Positions 55,322 through 64,000 of a DNA stretch of 64,000 bases are shown here, piece by piece. Under the pieces are notes generated by a model that worked only from the letters and a program-made list of their open reading frames with translations, made no database searches and was not told the origin of the DNA. Every line of letters starts with the position of its first letter. The first letter of the stretch is position 1. Position numbers and translations under genes: made by a program. The stretch spans positions 4,712,001 through 4,776,000 of the forward strand of contig OY762941.1 in the NCBI GenBank assembly GCA_963666995.1, written 5' to 3'. Origin of the DNA: Syntrophobacter sp963666995 (GTDB taxonomy: Bacteria > Desulfobacterota > Syntrophobacteria > Syntrophobacterales > Syntrophobacteraceae).

Positions 55322-56683
55322 GTGAATGGATTGGATATTCTGATTGTTGAAGATCAAGCCTTCCAGAGGGAGATGCTGCGAGATTTCCTGATCAAGGAGG
55401 GTCATCGAATATTGGAAGCCGAGGATGGAGAAAATGCTTTGAGCCTGCTCAAGGCGAATTCCCTCGACCTGGTCCTGCTTGATTTGAAAATGCCGGGAAT
55501 GAACGGCCTGGAAGTGCTCAAGGAAGTAAAACGGCTCAGTCCCGAGACCGACGCCGTAATCATGACGGCATACGGGACAATAGAAACGGCCGTCGTCGCC
55601 ATGAAGATGGGGGCCAGGGATTACATTACCAAGCCGATCGACCTCGATGAACTTTCCGTTATGATCGGCCACATCACGGATCACCGCACTCTCGCAAAAG
55701 ACAACGAAGTCCTGCGCCGGCAACTCACCGCAAGAGGGATCACACCCGACAAAATAAAGTACAAAAGCCGGAAGATGGTTGACCTGGTCAACCTCGTCAT
55801 AAGGATTGCGCCGAGCCATGCAACAGTCCTCATCCAGGGGGAAACGGGAACCGGCAAAGAGCTCTTCGCCAAATTGATCCACGATGCGAGCACTCGCGCG
55901 AAGCGGCCGCTTATAACGGTAAACTGTGCTGCCATTCCGGAAACGCTGCTTGAAAGCGAGCTCTTCGGCCACGAAAAAGGCGCATTTACGGGTGCCGTGC
56001 AGCGTAGGATCGGCCTCTTTGAACAGGCGGATGGGGGGACGATCTTCTTCGATGAGATTGGCGAACTGGGTCTGCACATGCAGGTAAAGCTGCTGCGTGT
56101 GCTCCAGGAGCGGGAGTATAAAAGGGTTGGCGGCGAGAAAGTCCTCAGGGCGGACGTGCGGGTCCTCTGTGCCACCCACCAGGACCTGGAGGGACGCACA
56201 AAGGAAGCTAGTTTCAGAGAGGACCTTTTCTATAGAATAAACGTAGTAACGATGAAGATTCCGCCGCTGCGCGAGCGACGCGAGGACATCCCCGTTCTCA
56301 TCGACCACTTCATCGAACGCTTCTCGCGGGAGAACCATAAGGCCATAACGGGAATAAGCCGGGAAGCGAGAGACATTCTCATGGAGTACGATTACCCGGG
56401 GAATGTGCGCGAGCTGGAAAACATCCTGGAGCGTGCGGTTGTCATTTCACGGGGCTCCGTACTCGCCCTGGAAGATCTGCCGTTTCACCAGGCCCTGTGC
56501 CCCGAGCCCGTCGATTCCGATCTTCGTGGCGGCACGTTGCATCAGGCACTGCAAACACTGGAGCGCCAGATGATTCGGGATGCGATGGACAAAGCGGGTT
56601 CGAATCAGACCCAGGCAGCGAAGCTGCTGGGATTGAGCGAGCGGATGCTTCGGTACAAGCTCAAAAAACGCGATCCGAAATAA
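55322..56683 (+). CDS. Sigma-54-dependent response regulator (NtrC family)
   Basis: The 453-residue product has a receiver domain (ILIVEDQAFQREMLRDFL, phospho-acceptor Asp54 in VLLDLKMPGMNG, Lys in YITKPIDL), then an AAA+ domain: Walker A GETGTGKELFAKLIH, the sigma-54 loop GAFTGA in GHEKGAFTGAVQRR, Walker B GGTIFFDEIGELG, and RLRD-like residues further on. A C-terminal Fis-type helix-turn-helix has NQTQAAKLLGLSERMLRYKL. It activates sigma-54 promoters when phosphorylated. I chose the GTG at 55322 since it begins at VNGLDILIVEDQ; a TTG at 55292 is possible. Targets could include its own promoter at 53421 and the one at 9377. Confidence 0.92.
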   Translation: MNGLDILIVEDQAFQREMLRDFLIKEGHRILEAEDGENALSLLKANSLDLVLLDLKMPGMNGLEVLKEVKRLSPETDAVIMTAYGTIETAVVAMKMGARDYITKPIDLDELSVMIGHITDHRTLAKDNEVLRRQLTARGITPDKIKYKSRKMVDLVNLVIRIAPSHATVLIQGETGTGKELFAKLIHDASTRAKRPLITVNCAAIPETLLESELFGHEKGAFTGAVQRRIGLFEQADGGTIFFDEIGELGLHMQVKLLRVLQEREYKRVGGEKVLRADVRVLCATHQDLEGRTKEASFREDLFYRINVVTMKIPPLRERREDIPVLIDHFIERFSRENHKAITGISREARDILMEYDYPGNVRELENILERAVVISRGSVLALEDLPFHQALCPEPVDSDLRGGTLHQALQTLERQMIRDAMDKAGSNQTQAAKLLGLSERMLRYKLKKRDPK

Positions 56684-56762
56684 GGATTTTCAACGCCCGC
56701 CCCGGAGTCTCGGCCGGCGCGCCGCCGCAGCGCCACAGAAAGCCGCGTAGCGGCGTGGGGGA

Positions 56763-56981
56763 CCGGGCTGTTGCCCAAAGGAAAAGTGTCTGCATTCCCA
56801 CGCAGGAGCGTGGGAATGAGCGTAACCGGGATTCGTCATTCCGGCGGAGGCCGGAATCCAGATTCTTTAGAATTATTGGATAATTCCAATTGACGACACT
56901 GGACCCCGGCTTTCGCCGGGGCGATGTTGTCTGGACAAATGGCTCATTCTTCACTTGAATTCTGTTTGGGCAACAGCCCGG
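56763..56981. mobile_element. 219-bp MITE-like element with terminal inverted repeats
   Basis: The 17-base ends CCGGGCTGTTGCCCAAA (56763-56779) and TTTGGGCAACAGCCCGG (56965-56981) are perfect inverted repeats. Inside are strong hairpins: CATTCCCACG/CGTGGGAATG, CATTCCGG/CCGGAATC and CCCCGG/CCGGGG, all with short loops. No coding capacity for a transposase is seen. Matching ends occur alone at ~35291 (left type) and ~41978 (right type). It sits in the 358-base gap after the sigma-54 regulator gene, and its hairpins may end transcripts coming from either side. No direct repeat (target duplication) was obvious. Confidence 0.65.
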
Positions 56982-57041
56982 GACGCAGTTCCCCACGCTC
57001 TTGAGAAATATCGCTTGTTGCTTTTTTAAACGCAACGGGTA

Positions 57042-60000
57042 TCAGATGAACGTCCGCTCGCCGAGATTGCCGTATCGATGATAGGTATCGCATATGCTTT
57101 GCTGCTGGAAGTAGTGCAGAAGCTCAATTCGCCCTTCCATCATTACGGGGGTCCTCGCGATATGGAAGCCGGTCTTGGCCGCCGCTGTGAAAACCTCATC
57201 GGGAACCCGGCCGGGTGCCGCATAGCGGACACGCTGAATGGCGGGAATCATCTGGACGAGTTGGCGATCGGTCTGGCGGAGCAGCCGTGCAGGGCCCATA
57301 ATGCGCTCGCCGTCCCTGCCGTTCAGGAATCGGATGACCGCGTTGTCGGGTTCCTTCGGGACGCTCACGACCGGGTCGCACCCGGAAATCCTCGCGGCGG
57401 CGATTCGTGCCAGGACTTCAAAGAGGGTGTCTTCGGGGTGCAGGCGAACCACCACGGTGCCGACGGGCAAATACCGCAGGATGTTGTCCTGCCCGCGAAG
57501 GTGGAAGAAATCCTTCCCTTCGGCAAAATCCCGCTCGTAGCGGTAGAGGTAGCTCCTGACGGCCCGAACGGTCTTCTCGATGTCTTCCGAGATGCCTTTG
57601 AACCCGCCCCAATTCAGCTTCTGTTTCCATTCCTGGGCCAGGCGCAGTAATGGGTGATCCTTTGCAACAGGGCCGTCCTCGGGATACCCCGTCTCGTGAA
57701 AATCCATGAACTGAGCGACGTAATCCGGTCCACCCGTCTTGATTCCAGCCCCCAGCGCCGATTTGCCCATGCCCCCGAACGGCTGCCGCAACGTGACGGC
57801 CCCCGTGGTCCCGCGGTTTATGTAGAGATTGCCGGCTTTCAGGCACGCTTTCCACCGTTCCTGCTCCCTGCGGTCCAGGCTTTCGATCCCGGCGGTCAGT
57901 CCATACCCGGTCTGATTGGCCAGTTGTATTGCGTGGTCCAGGTTATCGGCACACATCACTCCGAGCACCGGTCCGAAGAACTCCGTCATATGGGAATACG
58001 ATCCGGGCCTGACACCCCATTTCACGCCGGGGGTCCACAGATACGGATTGTCCTGGACGTTTTGCGGCTGAAGGGCCCATGTTTCACCCGGTTCGAGACG
58101 GGTCAGCGCCCTCTCGAGATCCCCCGCCGGAGGATGAATCAGGGGGCCCATCCTGTTTTCGAAATCCCAGGCCGACCCTGTGGCCAGACTTTTGACGGCG
58201 TCTACGAGCTGCCTTTTGAACGAAAGATCTTCGTAGACTTCGCGTTCGAGAATGAGCAGCGAAGTGGCCGAGCACTTCTGGCCGCAATTCCCGAAAGCGG
58301 AATACACCACGTTCTTGATGGCCTCGTCCCTGTCGGACATGGCCGTGACGATCGTCGAATTCTTGCCTCCGGTCTCCGCGCTGAGAGACATGCCCGGCTT
58401 TCGATCGAGGATTCGCAGCCCCGTGTCCGTTCCTCCCGTCAATATGACGAAATCCACGTCGGGGTGCCCGGTGAGTTTCGCTCCCGTCTCGGAGCCCGGG
58501 CAGGGGAGGAATTGCAGCACATTTCCGGATACGCCGGCATCGTAGAAGCAGCGGCACAGCCGCCAGGCCTCCAGTACGGCATCCGACGACGGTTTGAAGA
58601 TGACGGTGTTCCCACTCGAAAGAGACGCCAGAATTCCCCCGGAAGGAATGGAGATGGGGAAATTCCACGGGGAAATCACGAGCCCGACCCCCTTGCCGCG
58701 GCTCTCGACGTGCTTCAATTCGGTAAAAGCCCTTGCGGAAAAAGGATAGTACTCGGCAAAATCGATCGCTTCGGAGACCTCGGGGTCGGCTTCCGTGAAG
58801 ACTTTGCCGGTGTTGGCGGCGGCGGTGCCGATAAGGTCCCCTCTGGCCCGACGCAGTTCCACGGCCACCCGGGAGAGAATCTCGTGGCGCCGCCGTGGGC
58901 TGGTGGTTCTCCATCCGTCCGGGTCCGCCTTGGCCGTCGCAACCGCGAGGTTCACATCTTCGTCATTGGCAAGTGCAAAGCGGCCCACGCAAACCTTTTT
59001 GCCCGGCTGCGACGGGTCGATGCAGTCACGGGTAACCCTGCCGGCGAAGACCTCTCTTCCCGCCACCACCAGGGGAATCTCAAGGGGTTGGGTTCCGGGT
59101 GATTTCTTCCAGTCCTGTCGAATCTGTTCCGCCCAGATCCTGTTGGGAGCAAGGGACCAGTCGGTGTCCGGTTCATTGCCAAACTCTTCCTCGTGGAAAG
59201 TCCCCATCTTTTCGGAGAAGGTCTCGGTCAGGCGATTCTGAATCCGATGGGAAAGGGTGTCCAGCTTCTCCTTGTGGTAATATCCGAGGAGGAATTGTTC
59301 CTTGAGGAAGCTGAAGTTGGGCGACTGGGTCGTGAGGTTGCTTGCATAGCGCAGAAAGTTGCCGGGGGCCGTGTTTTCGTCAAGGCGGCGGATGAGGTAG
59401 CCGATGGCATTGATGAACTGCTCCTTTGCAGCAACGGGAGCATAGAGGAGCACGTCTCCGGTCATCTCCCGGACGGCGCGCCGAACGTGATCGGCCATTC
59501 CTTCCAGCATCTCGAAGGTGAAGTATTCGGTGACTCCGTTCGCTTTCGCCAACTGGTACGCGTAAGCAAGCTCGAAGAGGTTGTGCGACGCGATTCCCAG
59601 GTGGAGGGCCGTGATGTTTTCCGGCTCCATGCCGTATCCCACCATTCGCTTGTAGCTCGCGTCCACGTCCTGTTTCGTGTCGTAGGGCGCAAGAGGCCAA
59701 TCGTGCAGGGCCGATTCCACCTGCTCCGTCTCCATGTTCGCGCCTTTGACGATACGGAGCTTGACGGGGCTCCCGCCTTCGGCGACTCGTTTCCGTGCCC
59801 AGCCGGTAAGCTCCCGCTGGATCGCGTGGGAGTCGGGCAGGTAAGCCTGCAACACGATCCCGGCGGAGTGACCTCTGAATTCATCCTGGTCCAGAGTCGC
59901 CTTGAACGCTGCCGTCGTGATATCGAGGTCCCTGTATTCCTCCATGTCGAGATTCACGAACTTCGGCACGACGGTCCCGTCGCTCCTGGTGAAATGGTTG

Positions 60001-60644
60001 TCCCTGGCCGTGCGGTACAACCGTGCAAGACGTTCCGTGAGCACCGCGACGCTGTGCTCGAAGGCGAGGGACTGGATCTGGGAATAGATGGTCGAGATTT
60101 TCACCGAGATGTATTCGATGTCGGGAGACTTCAAAGCTTCGATATACTGGTCGAGGCGCTTCAGGGCTTCCTCTTCACCGAGGACGGCTTCCCCGAGGAA
60201 ATTGATGTTCATCCGTACGCCTTCATCCTTGCGGTGCTGCAAGTGGGCGCGGAGCACATCCGGTTCGCCGGGAACGATGACCCGCCCGCTGTCCTCTCTC
60301 ATTCTCCCGACCATCCTGGGAACCGACCACCTGGAGAAGATTTTCCCCACTGCGAGGAAGATGCGGGCAAGCGCCTTTTCCTGGACCGTAAAAAACTCGG
60401 GTATACCGTATTGTCTCAGCAGCCAGTTGATCTGGCCGGCAACCCGTCGGTTGTTGGACGATCTGAAACTCTGATCGATCAGCCTGGTGAGAATCACTTT
60501 GTCCATGGGATGCGTCAGGAGACGCATCATCTTTTTCTGGATGGTTTTCTCCTGGGATGTCAACAACTCATTGGCCCGATTCTGCCAGGCCTCTGCAAGA
60601 GACAGGGCCGCATTTAGAATGTCTTCATCCTGTCGAGTATTCAT
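57042..60644 (-). CDS. putA: Bifunctional proline dehydrogenase / delta-1-pyrroline-5-carboxylate dehydrogenase
   Basis: The 1200-residue product starts at an ATG that overlaps the TGA of the upstream regulator gene (ATGA). Residues ~100-470 form the FAD-dependent proline dehydrogenase barrel (MNINFLGEAVLGEEEALKRLD, EYISVKISTIYSQ, RIVKGANMETEQVES, EYFTFEMLEGMADHVRRAV). Residues ~530-1000 form the aldehyde dehydrogenase (SPWNFPISIPSGG, SAETGGKNSTIV with catalytic Glu, NCGQKCSATSLL with catalytic Cys). About 200 C-terminal residues (NWGGFKGISEDIEKTVRAV onward) resemble a shortened dehydrogenase-like extra domain. There is no N-terminal ribbon-helix-helix, so it does not control itself as E. coli PutA does. 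It converts proline to glutamate. Confidence 0.95.
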   Translation of the reverse strand: MNTRQDEDILNAALSLAEAWQNRANELLTSQEKTIQKKMMRLLTHPMDKVILTRLIDQSFRSSNNRRVAGQINWLLRQYGIPEFFTVQEKALARIFLAVGKIFSRWSVPRMVGRMREDSGRVIVPGEPDVLRAHLQHRKDEGVRMNINFLGEAVLGEEEALKRLDQYIEALKSPDIEYISVKISTIYSQIQSLAFEHSVAVLTERLARLYRTARDNHFTRSDGTVVPKFVNLDMEEYRDLDITTAAFKATLDQDEFRGHSAGIVLQAYLPDSHAIQRELTGWARKRVAEGGSPVKLRIVKGANMETEQVESALHDWPLAPYDTKQDVDASYKRMVGYGMEPENITALHLGIASHNLFELAYAYQLAKANGVTEYFTFEMLEGMADHVRRAVREMTGDVLLYAPVAAKEQFINAIGYLIRRLDENTAPGNFLRYASNLTTQSPNFSFLKEQFLLGYYHKEKLDTLSHRIQNRLTETFSEKMGTFHEEEFGNEPDTDWSLAPNRIWAEQIRQDWKKSPGTQPLEIPLVVAGREVFAGRVTRDCIDPSQPGKKVCVGRFALANDEDVNLAVATAKADPDGWRTTSPRRRHEILSRVAVELRRARGDLIGTAAANTGKVFTEADPEVSEAIDFAEYYPFSARAFTELKHVESRGKGVGLVISPWNFPISIPSGGILASLSSGNTVIFKPSSDAVLEAWRLCRCFYDAGVSGNVLQFLPCPGSETGAKLTGHPDVDFVILTGGTDTGLRILDRKPGMSLSAETGGKNSTIVTAMSDRDEAIKNVVYSAFGNCGQKCSATSLLILEREVYEDLSFKRQLVDAVKSLATGSAWDFENRMGPLIHPPAGDLERALTRLEPGETWALQPQNVQDNPYLWTPGVKWGVRPGSYSHMTEFFGPVLGVMCADNLDHAIQLANQTGYGLTAGIESLDRREQERWKACLKAGNLYINRGTTGAVTLRQPFGGMGKSALGAGIKTGGPDYVAQFMDFHETGYPEDGPVAKDHPLLRLAQEWKQKLNWGGFKGISEDIEKTVRAVRSYLYRYERDFAEGKDFFHLRGQDNILRYLPVGTVVVRLHPEDTLFEVLARIAAARISGCDPVVSVPKEPDNAVIRFLNGRDGERIMGPARLLRQTDRQLVQMIPAIQRVRYAAPGRVPDEVFTAAAKTGFHIARTPVMMEGRIELLHYFQQQSICDTYHRYGNLGERTFI

Positions 60645-61444
60645 GAGAGTCCCACTCCTTTTTGCGCTGGGTTTTGCTGACGTTTACCGTTCAATATTGC
60701 CGACTGCCCGGTCTCATCGCGTTCCACGAGAAGCCTTTCCCGTTCCTTCATATACCGGTTGAAACGTTGCACGTGGTGCTGGGCCAGGCGGGAGGCCTCC
60801 GAAGCCGCGCCGCGTTCGATGGCGCCAACGATGAGGCTCAGGTCCTCGTAGTTTTCCCTTATTTCGCGTTCGTCCATTGGAAGAAACACGTCGTAATAGC
60901 GGTTTATGTTGTCGTGCACTGTCTGGAGGGTCAGGGTATAGAGCGGATTGCCGGTGATTTGAGCGATGGCCATGTGGAGTTTCTCATCGGCGCGAATGAA
61001 ATCGCTGCGGTACGACGGACCCTTCCTGCAGCAATCCCACGCCACGGCCAGAAGGTCCTTCAGTCGCAGCACATCCGTTTCGTCGGCTCTTTGCGCCGCG
61101 ATGGCGGCGACGTTTCCTTCGACACCCTCGCGGAATTCGGCAAGATGGTCGAGGGAAACCTCCTGAGACCGAATGAGGAGGCCCAGGCTTTCACACATCT
61201 GTTCGTTGTTTACGCTCTTGACCACTGCGCCGCCGCTGACTCCAAGCCTGATCTCGATCAAGCCGCGGTGTTCGAGGACCCGCAACGCTTCGCGCATGGT
61301 TCCTCGACTGGTCTTGAACGCCTCTCCCAGTTCGCGCTCGGAAGGGAGTCTGTCTCCGGGCTTGAGACGCCCGTCGAGGATAGCTTCCTGAATCTGGTAG
61401 ACGACGTCCTGAAAAACTCTGTTTCTAACCGCGTGACGAAACAT
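60641..61444 (-). CDS. FadR/GntR-family regulator of the put genes
   Basis: The product is about 267 residues from the ATG at 61444 (a GTG at 61468 is possible). An N-terminal winged helix-turn-helix (VVYQIQEAILDGRLKPGDRL, then PSERELGEAFKTSRGTMREALRVLE) is typical of the GntR family, and the helical FCD-type ligand domain has the metal-binding His/Asp residues in DFIRADEKLHMAIAQITGN. Its stop overlaps the PutA start, so it is coupled with putA and very likely regulates it, perhaps in response to proline or glutamate. A TATAAT hexamer within the palindrome CATTATAATG near 61633 is a possible -10 element or operator. Confidence 0.88.
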   Translation of the reverse strand: MFRHAVRNRVFQDVVYQIQEAILDGRLKPGDRLPSERELGEAFKTSRGTMREALRVLEHRGLIEIRLGVSGGAVVKSVNNEQMCESLGLLIRSQEVSLDHLAEFREGVEGNVAAIAAQRADETDVLRLKDLLAVAWDCCRKGPSYRSDFIRADEKLHMAIAQITGNPLYTLTLQTVHDNINRYYDVFLPMDEREIRENYEDLSLIVGAIERGAASEASRLAQHHVQRFNRYMKERERLLVERDETGQSAILNGKRQQNPAQKGVGLS

Positions 61445-61821
61445 AAGCGGATCACTCCTCGGAGCCACGGCAAAAACATCATGGGTGGTTTCATGGTTGA
61501 GGTCGCCCTGCCGCAGACGGTGGCTTCAAAGCCCCTTGGCGGCATGGTGATGCAGCGACACAACCGCGCGGATGCACATCGATACGCGGCATCACCCCGG
61601 AGAATAATACCAGACACGCCAAATGAGGTGAAGCATTATAATGGTTTGACCTTTCAAAACCTCTTTATACTCGGCCCCTCCAAACGGTGCACGACAAATA
61701 CGGCAAGTCCGAAGGAAGACGCAGAGCAGGGGAGGCTGAACGGCCTTTGCCGACCCTCAAGACGGTGTGGCAAGCCGAGCGCCGGGCGCGCATGCAGCCC
61801 CCGGGCCCGGCGTCATCCTTG
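61445..61821. other. Intergenic stretch between phzF-like and regulator genes
   Basis: This 377-base region has no gene. A palindrome CATTATAATG near 61633-61642 includes a perfect TATAAT read on the minus strand and could be the -10 element of the regulator-putA unit, though no good -35 lies 17 bases before it. No FadR-type TGGT-3x-ACCA operator was found. Confidence 0.35.
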
Positions 61822-62631
61822 TTACACCACGTTGATTTCCGAGGAGAGGACTCCCCTGGAAATCGTTACGGCGCGGCCGGTAAAGAGTACTCGATCACCC
61901 CTCACATCCACGCTGATACTGCCGCCTCGCTCCGAAGCCTGATACCCGCTCAACGGGTTCTTGCCGAGTTTCGGCGCCCAGTAGGGTCCCAAAGCGCAAT
62001 GGGCCGACCCGGTGACCGGATCTTCGTCTATACCGATACTGGGTGCAAAATAGCGGGATATGAAATCAAAGGAGGGCATATCCGAGATTGCAGTTACAAG
62101 GATGCCCGTAACGGGGAGGGTACCGAGAAGCCCTATGTCCGGCTGCAACTTCCTTACCGTTTCCGCATCCTCCAGTTCGACCAGATATCCCAGCCTGTTC
62201 TTCTCCACGGCCCTGATGGGCACGCCCAATCCGCGGCAAAGCTCGGGAGGCGCCTCGGCAGGCTCGGACGGGAAAGCCGGAAAATCCAACTGAATGCCTT
62301 CCACCGTGCGGTGACCGATGAAAATCCCGCTGTACTGGGTATAAAAATTTATGGTCGTATCCTTCAGCAGGACCTCGTCGAACATTACATACGCGCTCGA
62401 CAGGGTTCCGTGACCGCACTGCCTCAATTCCTGCTTCTGGCTGAACCAGCGCACGCCGTAATTGCCGTCTTCCCTGGGCCAGACAAAGGCGGTTACCGGT
62501 TGGTTGAATTCCTTCGTCACCTTGCGCATCCAGCCCTCATCTTTGGCCGAATCCACAAGGCAAACAGCGGCGGGATTGCCCGTAAAGATCTTGTCGGTGA
62601 ATGCGTTGATAATGAAAAGGTTATAATTCAT
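61822..62631 (-). CDS. PhzF-family isomerase/epimerase-like protein
   Basis: The 269-residue product begins at an ATG with TGGAGG upstream. It has the PhzF/DapF-like two-fold fold, with NAFTDKIFTGNPAAVCLVDS at the start, an active-site Glu in VTKEFNQPVTAFV, CGHGTLSSAYVMF, and SIGIDEDPVTGSAHCALGPYW. Members catalyse isomerisations with proton shifts on hydroxy or amino acids. Its place between a symporter and the proline-degradation genes suggests an amino-acid or derivative substrate, but its reaction is unknown. Confidence 0.87.
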   Translation of the reverse strand: MNYNLFIINAFTDKIFTGNPAAVCLVDSAKDEGWMRKVTKEFNQPVTAFVWPREDGNYGVRWFSQKQELRQCGHGTLSSAYVMFDEVLLKDTTINFYTQYSGIFIGHRTVEGIQLDFPAFPSEPAEAPPELCRGLGVPIRAVEKNRLGYLVELEDAETVRKLQPDIGLLGTLPVTGILVTAISDMPSFDFISRYFAPSIGIDEDPVTGSAHCALGPYWAPKLGKNPLSGYQASERGGSISVDVRGDRVLFTGRAVTISRGVLSSEINVV

Positions 62632-62713
62632 TCGAGTCTTCCTCCATGTCTCGGGACTGGAACATCAATATCCCGGATGGAACCATGACGGTTCAATCGG
62701 CTGTATGCGGACG

Positions 62714-63958
62714 CTAATCCAAAGCACTTGGTATAGCGGCGTTGAGGGATGTTCCTTTCGTATCATCATACATTTTCTCAGATTTTGCCAAACAAACAGT
62801 AGCCAGTGCATTTCCTATAACATTAGTAACAGTTCTCGCTATATCGGTTATGAAATCCACTGCAAAAATCAACGCGATCCCTTCGAGCGGAAGCCCAAAT
62901 GCTGCGGCTACAGTTGTCAAGACCACGAAGTTGCCGCCGACAACTCCGGCGACACCTTTGGAAAGCAGCATAAGCACTAGCACGACTTGAAACTGCTGAC
63001 CCAGCGTGAAATTGAGTCCATAAGCATTAGCAATGTATAGAATGGCAGGAGCCCAATATACGGATCCACCACATAAATTGAATGAATAACCAAGCGGCAG
63101 CACAAAAGATACTATTGAATTCTTTACTCCATAACTTTCGAGGCGCTCCATTACCGGAGCCAGCACGGATTCTGAGCTTCTTGTAGAAGCAGCTATCAAT
63201 AATAAATCTTTTATTTGTCCAAGTAATTCAAAATATCTGACTTTAAATATTTTAGCTATGATTGGAAATACAATAAAGACCGTAACTGCCAGGCCAACAT
63301 ATACAACGATAATTAGGTCAGCGAGTGTCGCCACCTTGTTCCATCCATAGGCTGCAACGCTGTATGCGACAAATCCGAATACACCGATTGGAGAAATCGC
63401 TATGACATAACGAAGCAGATTGAACATGGTGTACGAAAGTGAGTCCAGTACATTTCTGAATGCGGTTCCTCGCTCGTCAAGAGCCCCCAACGCCAATCCA
63501 AAAAGGATGCCGAAAAACAGGATCGCTAATATATTGCCTTCTGTAAAAGCGACGAATATGTTTTTGGGTATAATATTGAGGATAAACTGTGAGAAATCTA
63601 TGGATTTTTCAGTAAATCTGGCGACAGTCGATGTATCTCCTCCTGTGAGATTTGCTCCGATCCCCGTCTTGAATAGGTTCACAAGAAAGACGGACATTAT
63701 CATGAGCACGGTGGTGACGATCTCGAAAAACAGGATGGCTTTGAGCGAAAGCCGCCCGATTGCTTTACCGGTCTTCATCTTGGCGACGCCGAGGACGATG
63801 AGCGGAAATATGAGAGGTACGATCGTCATCTGGATCATGCGGAGGAATATTTCGCCAAGGAATTTCGCATCCACTCCCAGCTTTTTATTCCACAGTCCCA
63901 AGATCAGGCCGAGGACACTCGCAATCACGATCTGCTTCCATAACTGAATTCTTTTCAT
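62714..63958 (-). CDS. Dicarboxylate/amino acid:cation symporter (GltP/DAACS family)
   Basis: The 414-residue membrane protein belongs to the DAACS (glutamate/aspartate/C4-dicarboxylate) family. It has about eight helices, the re-entrant loop HP1 with the serine motif LIAASTRSSESVLAPVMERL, a helix 7 region (GYSFNLCGGSVYWAP), HP2 with LLSKGVAGVVGGNFVVLTTV, and helix 8 DFITDIARTVTNVIGNALAT. The last Asp and Arg/Thr positions bind substrate amino and carboxylate groups. It imports glutamate, aspartate or a dicarboxylate with protons or Na+. It is AT-richer than the neighbouring put genes. The start ATG is 42 bases from the window end and its ribosome site is visible as AAAGGGAAA. Confidence 0.9.
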   Translation of the reverse strand: MKRIQLWKQIVIASVLGLILGLWNKKLGVDAKFLGEIFLRMIQMTIVPLIFPLIVLGVAKMKTGKAIGRLSLKAILFFEIVTTVLMIMSVFLVNLFKTGIGANLTGGDTSTVARFTEKSIDFSQFILNIIPKNIFVAFTEGNILAILFFGILFGLALGALDERGTAFRNVLDSLSYTMFNLLRYVIAISPIGVFGFVAYSVAAYGWNKVATLADLIIVVYVGLAVTVFIVFPIIAKIFKVRYFELLGQIKDLLLIAASTRSSESVLAPVMERLESYGVKNSIVSFVLPLGYSFNLCGGSVYWAPAILYIANAYGLNFTLGQQFQVVLVLMLLSKGVAGVVGGNFVVLTTVAAAFGLPLEGIALIFAVDFITDIARTVTNVIGNALATVCLAKSEKMYDDTKGTSLNAAIPSALD

Positions 63959-64000
63959 TTGAGTTTCCCTTTCCCATTGGATGAATGAATCTCTTGCATA

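Noticed and set aside
57654..60617. Two frames of over 470 residues on the plus strand across putA.
   Set aside because: Both are antisense to an intact PutA with all catalytic motifs. No conserved motif was seen in them.

Overview
The window reads as a chromosomal segment of a GC-rich, anaerobic, Gram-negative bacterium of the Desulfobacterota (the old Deltaproteobacteria). A Syntrophobacter-like syntroph or sulfate reducer fits best. Three things point there: a Tmc-type membrane redox complex with a tetrahaem cytochrome c3, a reductive activator of corrinoid proteins (DUF4445/RACo type), and acetate-activation genes beside a complete Tol-Pal system. The lineage is inferred from gene content only. 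No rRNA, tRNA, CRISPR array or intact insertion sequence was seen.

Layout. 1-8.6 kb: the 3' end of a threonine dehydratase gene, then a nitroreductase, a universal stress protein, DNA polymerase IV, a PepN-like M1 aminopeptidase, and a UshA-type 5'-nucleotidase whose stop overlaps the start of a small beta-grasp-like protein. 8.6-9.8 kb: a gene-poor stretch with a good sigma-54 promoter and two tiny tandem ORFs. 9.8-13.7 kb: a visibly AT-richer cassette of a TetR regulator, a dikinase with rifampin-phosphotransferase domain order, and a small helical protein, with a palindromic operator in front. 13.8-20.8 kb: phosphoglucomutase, acetyl-CoA synthetase, a CoA-transferase/GNAT fusion and an unknown protein. 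20.9-26.1 kb: two lytic transglycosylases flanking tmcC-tmcB-tmcA. 26.4-32.8 kb: a sirtuin followed by tolQ-tolR-tolA-tolB-pal-cpoB. 32.8-38.5 kb: two unknown proteins, a TauE/SafE permease, a solitary GspE/PilB-like ATPase and a membrane metallophosphoesterase. 38.7-41.4 kb: ptsH-ptsI-smpB. 42.0-49.2 kb: a hydrolase, a HAD phosphatase, the corrinoid-protein activator, a glycosyltransferase-like protein, an Smr protein, an exported unknown and a PfkB kinase. 49.2-53.1 kb: uvrB and a gene-poor stretch with two small lipoproteins. 53.4-56.7 kb: a histidine kinase/NtrC-family regulator pair behind a possible sigma-54 promoter. 57.0-64.0 kb: bifunctional PutA with an overlapping FadR-type regulator, a PhzF-like protein and a dicarboxylate/amino-acid symporter.

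The parts connect in several ways. Acetyl-CoA synthetase, a GNAT-fused CoA-transferase and a sirtuin lie within about 11 kb and could form an acetate-activation set under lysine-acetylation control. TolQRAB-Pal-CpoB with two lytic transglycosylases forms an envelope-maintenance block. The proline block has its own regulator and probably its own carrier. Intergenic DNA carries a 219-bp element with terminal inverted repeats (56.76-56.98 kb), and solitary copies of its ends occur near 35.3 and 41.97 kb.
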